Shown here piece by piece: positions 25,801 to 31,529 of a stretch of DNA of 64,000 nucleotides. Made by a program: the position numbers and the translations under genes. Position 1 is the first letter of the stretch; each line of letters opens with the position of its first letter. Below the pieces are notes generated by a model, which saw only the letters and a program-made list of their open reading frames with translations, was not told the DNA's origin and made no database searches. This stretch comes from a virus: positions 1 through 64,000 of IMG/VR virus record IMGVR_UViG_3300030616_000506; one strand, written 5' to 3'.

Positions 25801-26853
25801 GGATTTGTTGGAGCTCTATCTTCACAAAAGATATCAAGTGCTGCTCTCAAGATGGGAGTAGAAGTAACCAATATCTTAGATGAAGATGAGATGGATAGTG
25901 ACTCAGATACAGCTTTAGCTACCCAACAATCTATAAAGGCTTATGTTTTAAATAATGCAACTGGAGTTCCTGGGGCTACAATCAGTAGTAACTTCTTCCT
26001 AATAGGTTCCGGTAATACACTATGGTCTTGGTATGATGACTCATCTCAAAGTATATCTACTCATATAACTAATGTAGATGGAGTAAATGGATTAGTAAAG
26101 GGAGATGGAGCTGGGAATTATTCAGCAGTTACTGATAACTCATCTGATTGGGAAGCGGCTCATGATTGGTATAATGCATCATCTAGTAAAATATCTCAGA
26201 ATATAGATTCTGGTACCAAATATACATCAACTTATAATTGGTTTTCAGATTCATCATCAAAGATATCCAATATTGTAGCAAGTGGACATGAATATACTAA
26301 AGCTTATCAATCAGCACAAATAGCTATATATGAAGCTGGATCAGGTGATAGTCTGGGATCTATAGATTGGAATACCCCTACTGCTACATCAGGTTTATCC
26401 ATACAAAGTACTGGTATGGTGTCTGGTAGTTTGGCTATATTTATAGATGATTATATAAGTAGTTCTAATGCAGTTTCTAACTTTACTGGAAGCTCAAATG
26501 TAAATAGAAATTATATTGATAATGTATCATCTAATGCTCAAGCTGCATATAATTGGACTAATTCAGTTTCAGGTCAAATATTAGCATACCCTTCATCCTT
26601 AGGGAAATCTTTATATGACTTCTCAAGTAATGTTCAGGCAGGGACAGTTACCTATAATGCAGTATCATCTGCAGCTATATCAGGAGCTTGGACTGCTCCT
26701 ATATATAGAACAAATAAACCAGCTGCAGCAGTTGCATATGAAGGTCAAATAATAGTAGCATCTGGTGGTACAGACAAGAAATCTTGGGTATTTATTTGTC
26801 TCCATAATGATGCTAATGGTTATGAATGGGTACAGTTAGGATTGAGTACATAA
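16819..26853 (+). CDS. giant repetitive tail fibre (3344 aa)
   Basis: This is the longest gene of the window. It is rich in Ser, Ala, Gly, Asn and Tyr with short repeats around SAQIA, SNASNLYEP and FYPSSLG, typical of trimeric phage fibres. One long module (LMDFSSNASNLYEPKGAS and on) occurs near 18.81, 19.53 and 22.03 kb. A second (LRDIPQDVIKSGANWQKAYM) occurs near 19.91, 20.32 and 22.47 kb. A third, ending in a variant of IFIEDYIAS, occurs about six times. A non-repetitive island at residues 1275-1670 may form a globular domain. The N-terminus (GHSSNTNIHLTTTQK) resembles that of the fibre at 43806. The likely role is host recognition. Confidence 0.85.
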   Translation: MAFNDNKSAGDIILSQDWDDFVDFAELISSNSYGHSSNTNIHLTTTQKTDLTDGGETSLHIHDSRYYTETELNGGQLDTLYYTESEVDAISGAIVEHIKINYQPSGTTQYLDDFYPSSFGAGLSGSYSTHRQDSSIHFTKSSLDDDYAGSSNVNWTKITAISSGFDGRLDTLEAQDEFDQTLYIISANAIYRFYPSSIGAGVSSNLKLIKLWYDASSGKLTDAYKERGSQIAGDGLTWDGSEIDLDHLGFEDLSDPGGDRILYWDEAFGADGSLKWGTTGTGIDLTGSAGSKSISVESDYTDSKDWYLASAQKLSEFASSGDKYSKAYASAQIAVYDSTTGGITGWYNLGVGTGITPFGGSVSISGTQDETLTVLGYTTISTQAQKAYASAQIALYESTAGGISNWRDFNAADNSIAGFTGTYSVSGTGALSISVPGYLNISGNAHDAKTWYDASAQKLSDISGSLASKIKENLADLDDISDMTNKSGGDVLTWDTSQSKWSSQASQAGGISNWQTFTAADSSIAGMTGTYAISGDVALSISVPGYLNISGNAFDGAQFSANASALFPGSSNVNKIYLDTVSSNAEAGAWFSANSNLFDQTLYITSANALSIFTASSVVNKTYIDEVSSNAAAGAWFSANSNQFDSELYITSSNLLGKFYPSALGRALMDFSSNASNLYEPKGASGTSWSGALAYVGFSSNTKVLYHPSGYVVSGGEYSQAYASAQLLREPAFATWGRTSTAVASGSHNHPLSGLADVIGNFDSHAYHDSGLKWNEAAGTWQVTKVAGGGGAVDNFTVKIDAGATADYIGNASNDGVIQTDTTMTYIDGGNFVTLGVNESGILTTVSSNARQAYEFSSASDIFDHELYIASSVALSTFADSSAIIIKIDSKLDSIAGSGAFYPSSLGAALMAFSSNASNLYEPKGASGTSWSGALSYVSFSSNTKSLYHPSGYVISGAEYSQAYASAQVALYSPVIQSQLASGSQYWKAYMSAQIAQYETELGSISFNAPTYASGLITVGTGKVSGSLKLTLRDIPQDVIKSGANWQKAYMSAQLASYSDTGDSLGIVNWNTPTATSGAMVQGGGMVSGTLSIFIEDYIASSSVIANTVASSTALGKFYPSTLGKSLMDFSSNASNLYDNLGDITWGTPTRASGVILVGTSAVSGALKVTLRDIPQNVIKSGANWQKAYMSAQLASYSDTGDSLGVVNWQTPTASSGLIATGVGKTSGSIAFYIEDYIASASAIAKFPGSSNIIGRYHPSSYGTFPYISTQAISGVHTHDVRIDYYGDTIFDDVCMYNSMMDASVLTSGGIITRTAACTGAIDISRGIVYVKEDTHDTAEGWVSEIDASSNIYLDEGINYIYVDYNSGSPKYAHKTTSGFNKNSQFPIGQVYNDTTTGTMSQLHIFQGGYRFPALGQKVQQRFGEVYGLERSTGLVAASSQQSGHPLCLSVTDGIFWKGLNKFTMPSIDTGHYHDITAVNQSERWFAITGSKDPHLAMGYFIEVEDSTGNDGIYQVSSAIEPSSAGYTRIGVWQAIPDATIDGHIHDETFTYWYRDGAGGWIAKSGQTDVDPNYYDDGTGTLNTVGNSKYGIHWLFLESDGDLNILYGQGGYNLAEAEDATTPSSTPDLITNNASLIARLIIEQGETDLSNAEFSVPWVIKFTAGSVDQHNDLGGIQGGTAGEYYHLTSTDDTNFNTLTGTGDASTLHHHDGRYYTETESDAISGAIVDHVRYNYYPSSLGKSLMDFSSNASNLYEPKGASGTSWSGALAYVGFSSNTKSLYHPSGFVISGNEYSQAYASTQALKEHAFHTIISGQYIDDYIASSETIGRFFPSTLGSTLISFSSNAKNLYDNLGDVTWGAPTQASGVVLVGTSAVSGSLKVTLRDIPQDVIKSGANWQKAYMSAQLLKDPAFSDFGTSAGDVAEGNHTHTQYDNLGEISWTTPTAGDGISLDGTTGMTSGSLTIKVDDDSVTQGMLKSGSEYWKAYLSAQVASYTDTGGDDLGTIDWQVPTASSGLKITNLGKTSGSLALYIEDYIASTSAIAKFAGSSSINTKIDGKLDSNAASGAFYPSSLGKGVSSQVLINTLHSANSDIHFTQASITTVGTIDTGIWNGTDIDPYYVISGEKTLISGVMFSKAYASAQIASYESSGFDATQYITSSNALSLFADSSTTQSKFILTSSYNASGAFYPSSLGKSLMSYSSNARSLYAGTGAASKWRLGAGGIYYSGEISLGHSGFDIGDYKLQVSGASFFSGSVTFLGEISGVAIPTYDSGASSKKYVDNISGAIVSHVLFNYYPSTLGIGVSSNVKILSDWYNASSNEYSRAFASANALRALAFKDSVDISDDTNLSAGEGITLTGDTISWASGTQLHGAWASTQALQDLAFKASIDIGDDTNLSGGDGITLTGDVISWASGSELHSAYLSAQSLKEHSFHTLISGSYLQSGLKYSKAYRSAQIALYTSAGDSLGIINWNTPTATSGVNIQGGGMVSGTLAIFLEDYIASSSVVSNFANSGILLGKYYPSTLGKKALASAQSAMFQIQDGITNWDSTEFLNSGIMWDGTNWEAMPSGGSDGNGGQWSSRTGGIYYENEVTVGHSDFDLGNYKLQVSGASYFSGSVDFIGEISGISDPTYASGVSNKHYVDTISGAIVDHVLFNYYPSDLGLANNLHSSNADLHFPSSNLLEWLGNHYAPTGTSFDATSYITSSNSIDRFHPSGFVISGGEYSQAYASAQVAVYSPVTQSQLASGTSYWKAYLSAQVASYDAGSGDSLGSISWNTPTAASGIIVQGGGMLSGNLAIFMEDYIASTNAVANFAHSTNINGRFYGSGSTINSNYIMSSAKFTVAADTDNDGYLTSTDWDTFNNKSDTAGVPGTTISSNFFLVGSGNTLWGWYSASGEKLSTMSGSINTKINSKLDSMAGSGSFYPSSLGAGVSSQHKIVYDWFAGSSSKYSGWYTSGAKFALAYDHSQDNTQAHSDYLLNSGDDSSDGVITAFGFVGALSSQKISSAALKMGVEVTNILDEDEMDSDSDTALATQQSIKAYVLNNATGVPGATISSNFFLIGSGNTLWSWYDDSSQSISTHITNVDGVNGLVKGDGAGNYSAVTDNSSDWEAAHDWYNASSSKISQNIDSGTKYTSTYNWFSDSSSKISNIVASGHEYTKAYQSAQIAIYEAGSGDSLGSIDWNTPTATSGLSIQSTGMVSGSLAIFIDDYISSSNAVSNFTGSSNVNRNYIDNVSSNAQAAYNWTNSVSGQILAYPSSLGKSLYDFSSNVQAGTVTYNAVSSAAISGAWTAPIYRTNKPAAAVAYEGQIIVASGGTDKKSWVFICLHNDANGYEWVQLGLST

Positions 26854-26874
26854 TTAGTATGAGAGTATATTAAA

Positions 26875-27681
26875 ATGACTGAATTAAGATATATAAATTT
26901 AGGATCCGTTGACTCTAATCATTTTTATACATCTTGGGAGTACTCAAGAATTTATGATATCACAACACCAACCCTATTTGCTGTTATGCCAAATAAAACA
27001 TTAGTGGATGTTCACTATAAAAATAAATTAGAGGATTATCTTAACTTAGATGAAATCTCAGAAGATGTAGATATAATTAGATCATTTGATAAAACTACTA
27101 ATAATCTGGATACTACTATAGTTTGGGATCCAGCAACGGTATGGTACACTTTACATATCAAACTAACGGGTGATAATATCGAGAGACAAAAATCAAATAT
27201 AGAAAGAAAGTTCAGTTCTGCAACCATTAAAGTATTAAGAGAAAGAGGTTTAAAGTGTTTTTGTGATCTTCGTGGCAATGATCTACTATTCATATCAAAT
27301 GGAAAAACAAGAAAGTTTGGTTGTTTCCTGTGGTTAGATTGGGGAAATAATAATTATATGTTTGGTATGATGGTATCTTTTAGAATAAATACAGACTTAA
27401 TGAATAAAGTCTTTAAATTTGATAATGATAAATATAATAATAAAATTGATTTTACTGGTGATATGAATGATTTACTTGGAAGTATTTTAGATGAAAAACC
27501 AGATTTAGATATAGAAAATGTAATTAAAGATATAGCATATGAATTCTCAAAAGGAGTGAATTTAAACATAATAGATGATACTTTAAATGATTCAGAAGTT
27601 AAAAGGTTAAATAAACTTGCAGAAGGTCTTAAAAGTGAAGATTGGTCATTAAGGGGTATTCATCCAGAGGTAAAAAACTAA
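26875..27681 (+). CDS. lipoate/biotin ligase-like protein
   Basis: The protein has 268 residues. The layout recalls LplA-type protein ligases: LRYINLGSVDSNHFYTSWEY at the start, TPTLFAVMPNKTLVDVHY, an IIRSFDKTTNN segment where ligases have RRxTGGG, then RGNDLLFISNGKTRKFGC where they have the ND-x-x-x-x-GKK-x-x-G substrate-binding loop, and a C-terminal accessory part with LKSEDWSLRG. The glycine-rich loop is not conserved, so catalysis is uncertain. These enzymes attach lipoate or biotin to carrier proteins. In this context it could be a degenerate or repurposed host gene. It sits between fibre and transporter genes. Confidence 0.4.
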   Translation: MTELRYINLGSVDSNHFYTSWEYSRIYDITTPTLFAVMPNKTLVDVHYKNKLEDYLNLDEISEDVDIIRSFDKTTNNLDTTIVWDPATVWYTLHIKLTGDNIERQKSNIERKFSSATIKVLRERGLKCFCDLRGNDLLFISNGKTRKFGCFLWLDWGNNNYMFGMMVSFRINTDLMNKVFKFDNDKYNNKIDFTGDMNDLLGSILDEKPDLDIENVIKDIAYEFSKGVNLNIIDDTLNDSEVKRLNKLAEGLKSEDWSLRGIHPEVKN

Positions 27682-28100
27682 TGAAACTTAAATTAGAATA
27701 TATATATGGAATACTATCTGCACTATTCTTTGCAGCAATGGTACCCATTGGAAAACTAGCTATGCTAGAATCTAGTCCAGAGACTATACTAATCATTAGA
27801 TTAACATTAGCATCAGCTATATTAGCTCTTATGTGTCCATTATTGGATATACATCCTATAAGGGATTTGAAATCTCATAAGAGTATTTTATTACTGTCAT
27901 TACTGTTTGCCATAGACACTATAGCATTTTGGGTTGCATTAAGTGAATTGCAGGTAATCCAATTTCTGGCTTTAGCATGGACATTTCCATTAATAATTGA
28001 AATTATTAATATGATTCAAGATAAGAGATTGTATTGGAAATCCATGGTCCTTCTTGCTATTGGGTTTATTGGTGCGTTTATTGTAAATTGGTATGGGTGA
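27681..28100 (+). CDS. EamA-type transporter, N-terminal half
   Basis: I start at ATG 27681, whose first base is the last base of the upstream stop codon. The 139-residue protein has about five membrane segments: YGILSALFFAAMVPIGKLAM, a second with IIRLTLASAILALM, SILLLSLLFAIDTIAFWVAL, an FLALAWTFPLIIEII helix and SMVLLAIGFIGAFIVNW. This is one half of the ten-helix EamA or DMT fold. The second half is a separate gene in another frame four bases later. The two may assemble as a heterodimer, as in EmrE-like pairs. The substrate is unknown. Confidence 0.7.
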   Translation: MKLKLEYIYGILSALFFAAMVPIGKLAMLESSPETILIIRLTLASAILALMCPLLDIHPIRDLKSHKSILLLSLLFAIDTIAFWVALSELQVIQFLALAWTFPLIIEIINMIQDKRLYWKSMVLLAIGFIGAFIVNWYG

Positions 28101-28104
28101 TTAA

Positions 28105-28557
28105 ATGTTAGGAATACTAGCGATAATGATATTTTCAATAGTTTATGCAATATATTGTAAGATTAATGAAAAAATTGAAGCAAATATCTTCTCTAAGGTA
28201 TTTTGGCAATTTTTAATTGCGATACCAATAATATACCTTACTCTTGGTAATTTTAAATTAGATGATGTAGTATCATTAAGTTCAACTAATTGGATGTATA
28301 TAATAATCCTTGTATTATGTTGTAGTTTAGGAGCTTATCTATTTCTTGTAAAGAGTATAAAGACTATTGGTGCGGTAGCTACAGGTGCATTAGATTATCT
28401 AGAACCTATACTTGTAGTAATATTAGTGGTAGCTATATTTAGTGTAGGAATAAATCCGATGCAGTTAATTGGTTGGGGATTAATATTCTTTGCTCTAATA
28501 AACATCAAAAAGATAAGAAAAAAACTAGACTTAAATAAAAAATTATTAAAAGAGTAA
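28105..28557 (+). CDS. EamA-type transporter, C-terminal half
   Basis: The protein has 150 residues and about five membrane segments: LGILAIMIFSIVYAIYC, VFWQFLIAIPIIYLTL, NWMYIIILVLCCSLGAYLFL, the VATGALDYLEPILVVILVVA helix typical of the second EamA repeat, and the final LIGWGLIFFALINI. The start follows GGGTGATTAA, a GGTGA ribosome-binding site overlapping the stop of the first half. The two genes are in different frames, so the pair is a genuine split or an old frameshift, not one gene with an internal stop. Possible exporters of metabolites or precursors. Confidence 0.7.
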   Translation: MLGILAIMIFSIVYAIYCKINEKIEANIFSKVFWQFLIAIPIIYLTLGNFKLDDVVSLSSTNWMYIIILVLCCSLGAYLFLVKSIKTIGAVATGALDYLEPILVVILVVAIFSVGINPMQLIGWGLIFFALINIKKIRKKLDLNKKLLKE

Positions 28558-28560
28558 AGT

Positions 28561-30273
28561 ATGTCTATATATGATGATTGGGATATAGATCCTGATGAAG
28601 AGTTAAGAGAAAGTAGAGGAAAGACTTATAAAGTTATTAGACCTTCTGGAACCTCTCGTAATATCCTATATGCTGCAGGTGTCCCAATTCATTTCATTTC
28701 TCCATCTGGTTATGGAGAGAATCCATCTGTTGAAGAGTTACAGGATATTGATAAAGAATTACATCTTGAGAGTACTCCATCTGGCTATGATTGGAGTCAT
28801 CATTGGACTACCTCAAGTAATAAATTTAAGATAGGGTTTAGAAGTGGAAATGTCTTATCTAAATTCCAAACTATAAGACCATATATAAATGATGATTATA
28901 GAATAGACTTTACACCTTATAAGGCATGGACAGGACCTTATATGGTTCTATTGCCAGTCTTCTTTAATTTCACAAGATTATCTGGTGCATCAAGAATAAT
29001 CCATAGACCTAGCTTTCCAGGAGGAAGTCCTGTATCTAGTCTAGTGGAATTGGATACTAGAGTAACTAATATTAGATCTAGAAGTTACTTTAAAATAAAT
29101 TGGTGGTTAACTGATCTTAGATATCAAGAAATCATAGAATTAACTGGATTTGAGATAGTTAATGACTTTGTTACATCTGGTAATGTAAAAGTATACACTC
29201 CTGATTCAAATGATAACTTTACAATTAGATTATCTAGTAATACTGATTACTCTGTTAAACTTGGGCATCCAAGATTTGAATCAGATACAAATTTATGTCC
29301 ACGCCAAGGAGTGACCCATAGATTATTTGAAGAGGCAGATGGTACAATAATATATGAAAAATCAACTACACCTTCAGGTAATGATTGGTTATTAACTCAA
29401 ACTCCACCTTATTACATTGATGCTGATACCTATTTGAATGATTCTAGAGATGGATGGGTTGGTTATACAGCAATTCATGCGGATCAACAAACTAGCTGGG
29501 ATAATTGTCATGATGCTACTACGGGTTCTACCACTGATGATGCAGGCACTGATTACTTTGATGCAGTTGAAGCTGTACAGAGTCAACCTAAAGATTGGCA
29601 AACTAATATTACAAGATCGTTTTTCTATTATTCCACCGAAGCAATTACTGCTGGATCTACAATAGTTTGGGCATCTGGAGTGTTCATTTTTGATGAAACT
29701 GTAGGTGGTGCTACAGTAGGATTTCAAGAAGGGACTCAAGCCACTCCCTTAACAACTGCAGATTACGATGCTTTTACTGGAGATGAAATAGGAACTAGAG
29801 GAGATACTCTTGGTGCAGGTGGTACAGAGCAGCAAATGGATATAGGATTCTATAATAGTGGATTCTCATGGATAAAGATGGGAGCTGGAGCTACTACAAA
29901 GATATGTATGAGAGAGGCTCCTCATGATATTGAAGATACACAGACTGGACCTTTTGATTATGATGCTCCATTTTATTATTCTGAGGGTACATCTCATCAA
30001 AGTATAAAAGTAGAATGGACTGCAGCTGCTGCAGTATCTACACACACATACTTCATTACTCCTCAATACTCTGGAACATCTCATGTTGCTCTAGGATGGA
30101 TATGGAATTCAGGTTGCTTTAATTCAGCATCAGGTATGAGATCAACATCATCTGATGGTGCTACATGGGAATGGGGAACTATAAGCTCAAGTCACTTATA
30201 TTTCTATCCAAGTGGAGGTCCAACTGGCTGGATTTGGGTTTCAGGAAGTTATCAAGGTGGAGGAGTTGCTTAA
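28561..30273 (+). CDS. tail-associated structural protein (570 aa)
   Basis: The protein is rich in Ser, Thr, Gly, Tyr and Trp and mostly beta, with no membrane segment. Repeated 'PSG' turns occur at the N-terminus (VIRPSGTSRN, ISPSGYG, STPSGYDW) and the C-terminus (YFYPSGGPTGW). Its middle (DVTSGNVKV-like strands, then TSWDNCHDATTGSTTDDAGT) looks like a beta-sandwich adhesin. It is probably a minor tail, collar or fibre protein. A HNH gene follows, overlapping its stop codon (TAATG). Confidence 0.5.
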   Translation: MSIYDDWDIDPDEELRESRGKTYKVIRPSGTSRNILYAAGVPIHFISPSGYGENPSVEELQDIDKELHLESTPSGYDWSHHWTTSSNKFKIGFRSGNVLSKFQTIRPYINDDYRIDFTPYKAWTGPYMVLLPVFFNFTRLSGASRIIHRPSFPGGSPVSSLVELDTRVTNIRSRSYFKINWWLTDLRYQEIIELTGFEIVNDFVTSGNVKVYTPDSNDNFTIRLSSNTDYSVKLGHPRFESDTNLCPRQGVTHRLFEEADGTIIYEKSTTPSGNDWLLTQTPPYYIDADTYLNDSRDGWVGYTAIHADQQTSWDNCHDATTGSTTDDAGTDYFDAVEAVQSQPKDWQTNITRSFFYYSTEAITAGSTIVWASGVFIFDETVGGATVGFQEGTQATPLTTADYDAFTGDEIGTRGDTLGAGGTEQQMDIGFYNSGFSWIKMGAGATTKICMREAPHDIEDTQTGPFDYDAPFYYSEGTSHQSIKVEWTAAAAVSTHTYFITPQYSGTSHVALGWIWNSGCFNSASGMRSTSSDGATWEWGTISSSHLYFYPSGGPTGWIWVSGSYQGGGVA

Positions 30274-30818
30274 TGCCAGTTGAACAGACATTTAATATCA
30301 TATTAAGAAAATGTTCAAGATGTAATAAATATAAATCTTTAGATAATTTCTCAAATAAATCTTCCTCTAAAGATGGACTTAATTATAGATGTAAAACTTG
30401 TGATAAAGAATTATATGAAGATTGGTTTATTAAAAATAAAGAGAGACGTTTAGAATATTGGAGAAACTATGAACTTATTAATAAAAAAAAGAGATTAGAA
30501 AAAAATAGGAAATATATTAAGAAACATAAGAAAGATTTAAAAGAATATATGAAGAAATATAGAAAGACAAAAAGTGGAAAAAGAGCAATAATTAGAGGTG
30601 CTGCTAAACATGGAAGGAATCTTAAATTTATACCTATTATGGAAAATCCATTTCCTGAAGAGGTGGATATTCATTGGCATCACATTAATAAATTTTTAGT
30701 TATTCCATTGCCTGCAATAACACATAGAAAATGCCTTGGATTTAAACATAAGGAATATTGTAATAATAAAATTATAGATTTGTATGGAATAAATTTAAAT
30801 AAAATACTAGGAGATTAA
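30273..30818 (+). CDS. HNH-type homing endonuclease
   Basis: I use ATG 30273, overlapping the stop of the structural gene (TAATG), instead of an earlier ATG inside that gene. The 181-residue product starts with a zinc ribbon (CSRCNKYKSLDNFSNK and CKTCDKE), continues with a long Lys/Arg-rich helix that could bind DNA, and ends with an HNH-like catalytic part (DIHWHHINKFLVIPL, HRKCLGFKHKEYCN). This order is usual for phage homing endonucleases. It is the third HNH gene of the window and shows the same stop-start coupling as the other two. Confidence 0.7.
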   Translation: MPVEQTFNIILRKCSRCNKYKSLDNFSNKSSSKDGLNYRCKTCDKELYEDWFIKNKERRLEYWRNYELINKKKRLEKNRKYIKKHKKDLKEYMKKYRKTKSGKRAIIRGAAKHGRNLKFIPIMENPFPEEVDIHWHHINKFLVIPLPAITHRKCLGFKHKEYCNNKIIDLYGINLNKILGD

Positions 30819-30820
30819 AT

Positions 30821-31114
30821 ATGGGATCTTACATCTGTGGGTTTTTTGATCATGATGGTACAGGAGATACTACTTGGTCTAAATTTGATTCAGCTATATA
30901 TGATTGTAGATGGATAGGTGAGTTACATCCAACATCTTTAGTAGTAACTACAACCGAAAGACATAAACCAACAATAAATATATCAGAAAGACTTAAATCA
31001 TCAATATCAAAGTCAGAAGTCAATAAATCTACAATAAATACCGATGAAAAACATAAATCTACTCAAAGTAAATCGCAACGTAATAATTCTTCTGTAGGTA
31101 CATCGGAAGGATAA
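30821..31114 (+). CDS. hypothetical protein with Ser/Lys repeats
   Basis: The protein has 97 residues. Residues 1-40 include CGFFDHDGTGDTTW, a possible small beta domain. Residues 45-95 are an imperfect repeat of about 11-12 residues: ERHKPTINISER, then KSSISKSEVNKS, then KHKSTQSKSQRN. They are hydrophilic and probably disordered. A CTAGGAGATTAA ribosome-binding site precedes the start. Probably a virion-associated linker; function unknown. Confidence 0.45.
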   Translation: MGSYICGFFDHDGTGDTTWSKFDSAIYDCRWIGELHPTSLVVTTTERHKPTINISERLKSSISKSEVNKSTINTDEKHKSTQSKSQRNNSSVGTSEG

Positions 31115-31158
31115 TGTAATAATATGTATAAAATAAATAATAAAAAGAAGAAATAAAT

Positions 31159-31473
31159 ATGTCGCTTACAAGCTATGAAAGAGGAACTACATTTCGTACT
31201 TATACTACATACACTTCAGGCTCTACAAATATAGATTGCTCCGGAAATATGGCATTCTTTACTATGTATAATCCAGATGGTTCAATAAATATGGGTCCAG
31301 TCTCTGGTCATCATATAGGTACTGGAGTCTATGAATACTTTGCATCTACTCAGACTACAGATGATCTTGGTATCTATGTGCTAGAATGGAAATCCTACTT
31401 CAATTATCAATTCCCTTGGTATTACTCACCAAAGTACGATAGAGAAGCTGTGCACATATGTCATGTAAAGTAG
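31159..31473 (+). CDS. small beta-rich structural protein (104 aa)
   Basis: The protein contains RGTTFRTYTTYTSGSTNID, MAFFTMYNPDGSI, and TGVYEYFASTQTTDDLGIYV, then a Tyr-rich C-terminus. The pattern of alternating strands with 'GVYEY' and 'GIYVLEWK' is that of an immunoglobulin-like domain, often found in minor tail proteins that bind carbohydrate. It sits directly before the tape measure. Confidence 0.5.
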   Translation: MSLTSYERGTTFRTYTTYTSGSTNIDCSGNMAFFTMYNPDGSINMGPVSGHHIGTGVYEYFASTQTTDDLGIYVLEWKSYFNYQFPWYYSPKYDREAVHICHVK

Positions 31474-31529
31474 TAATTTATGTTAAAATTAATGTTTAAA
31501 TTTATTTATTATTAAAATATTAGATTAAA

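Noticed and set aside
16819-26853. Diversity-generating retroelement acting on the fibre
   Set aside because: No reverse transcriptase gene, template repeat or adenine-biased variable repeat was found in the window.
27642-28100. Earlier start of the first EamA gene at 27642
   Set aside because: The extension overlaps the lipoate-ligase-like gene by 40 bases and adds basic residues before the first membrane helix; ATG 27681 overlaps the stop exactly.
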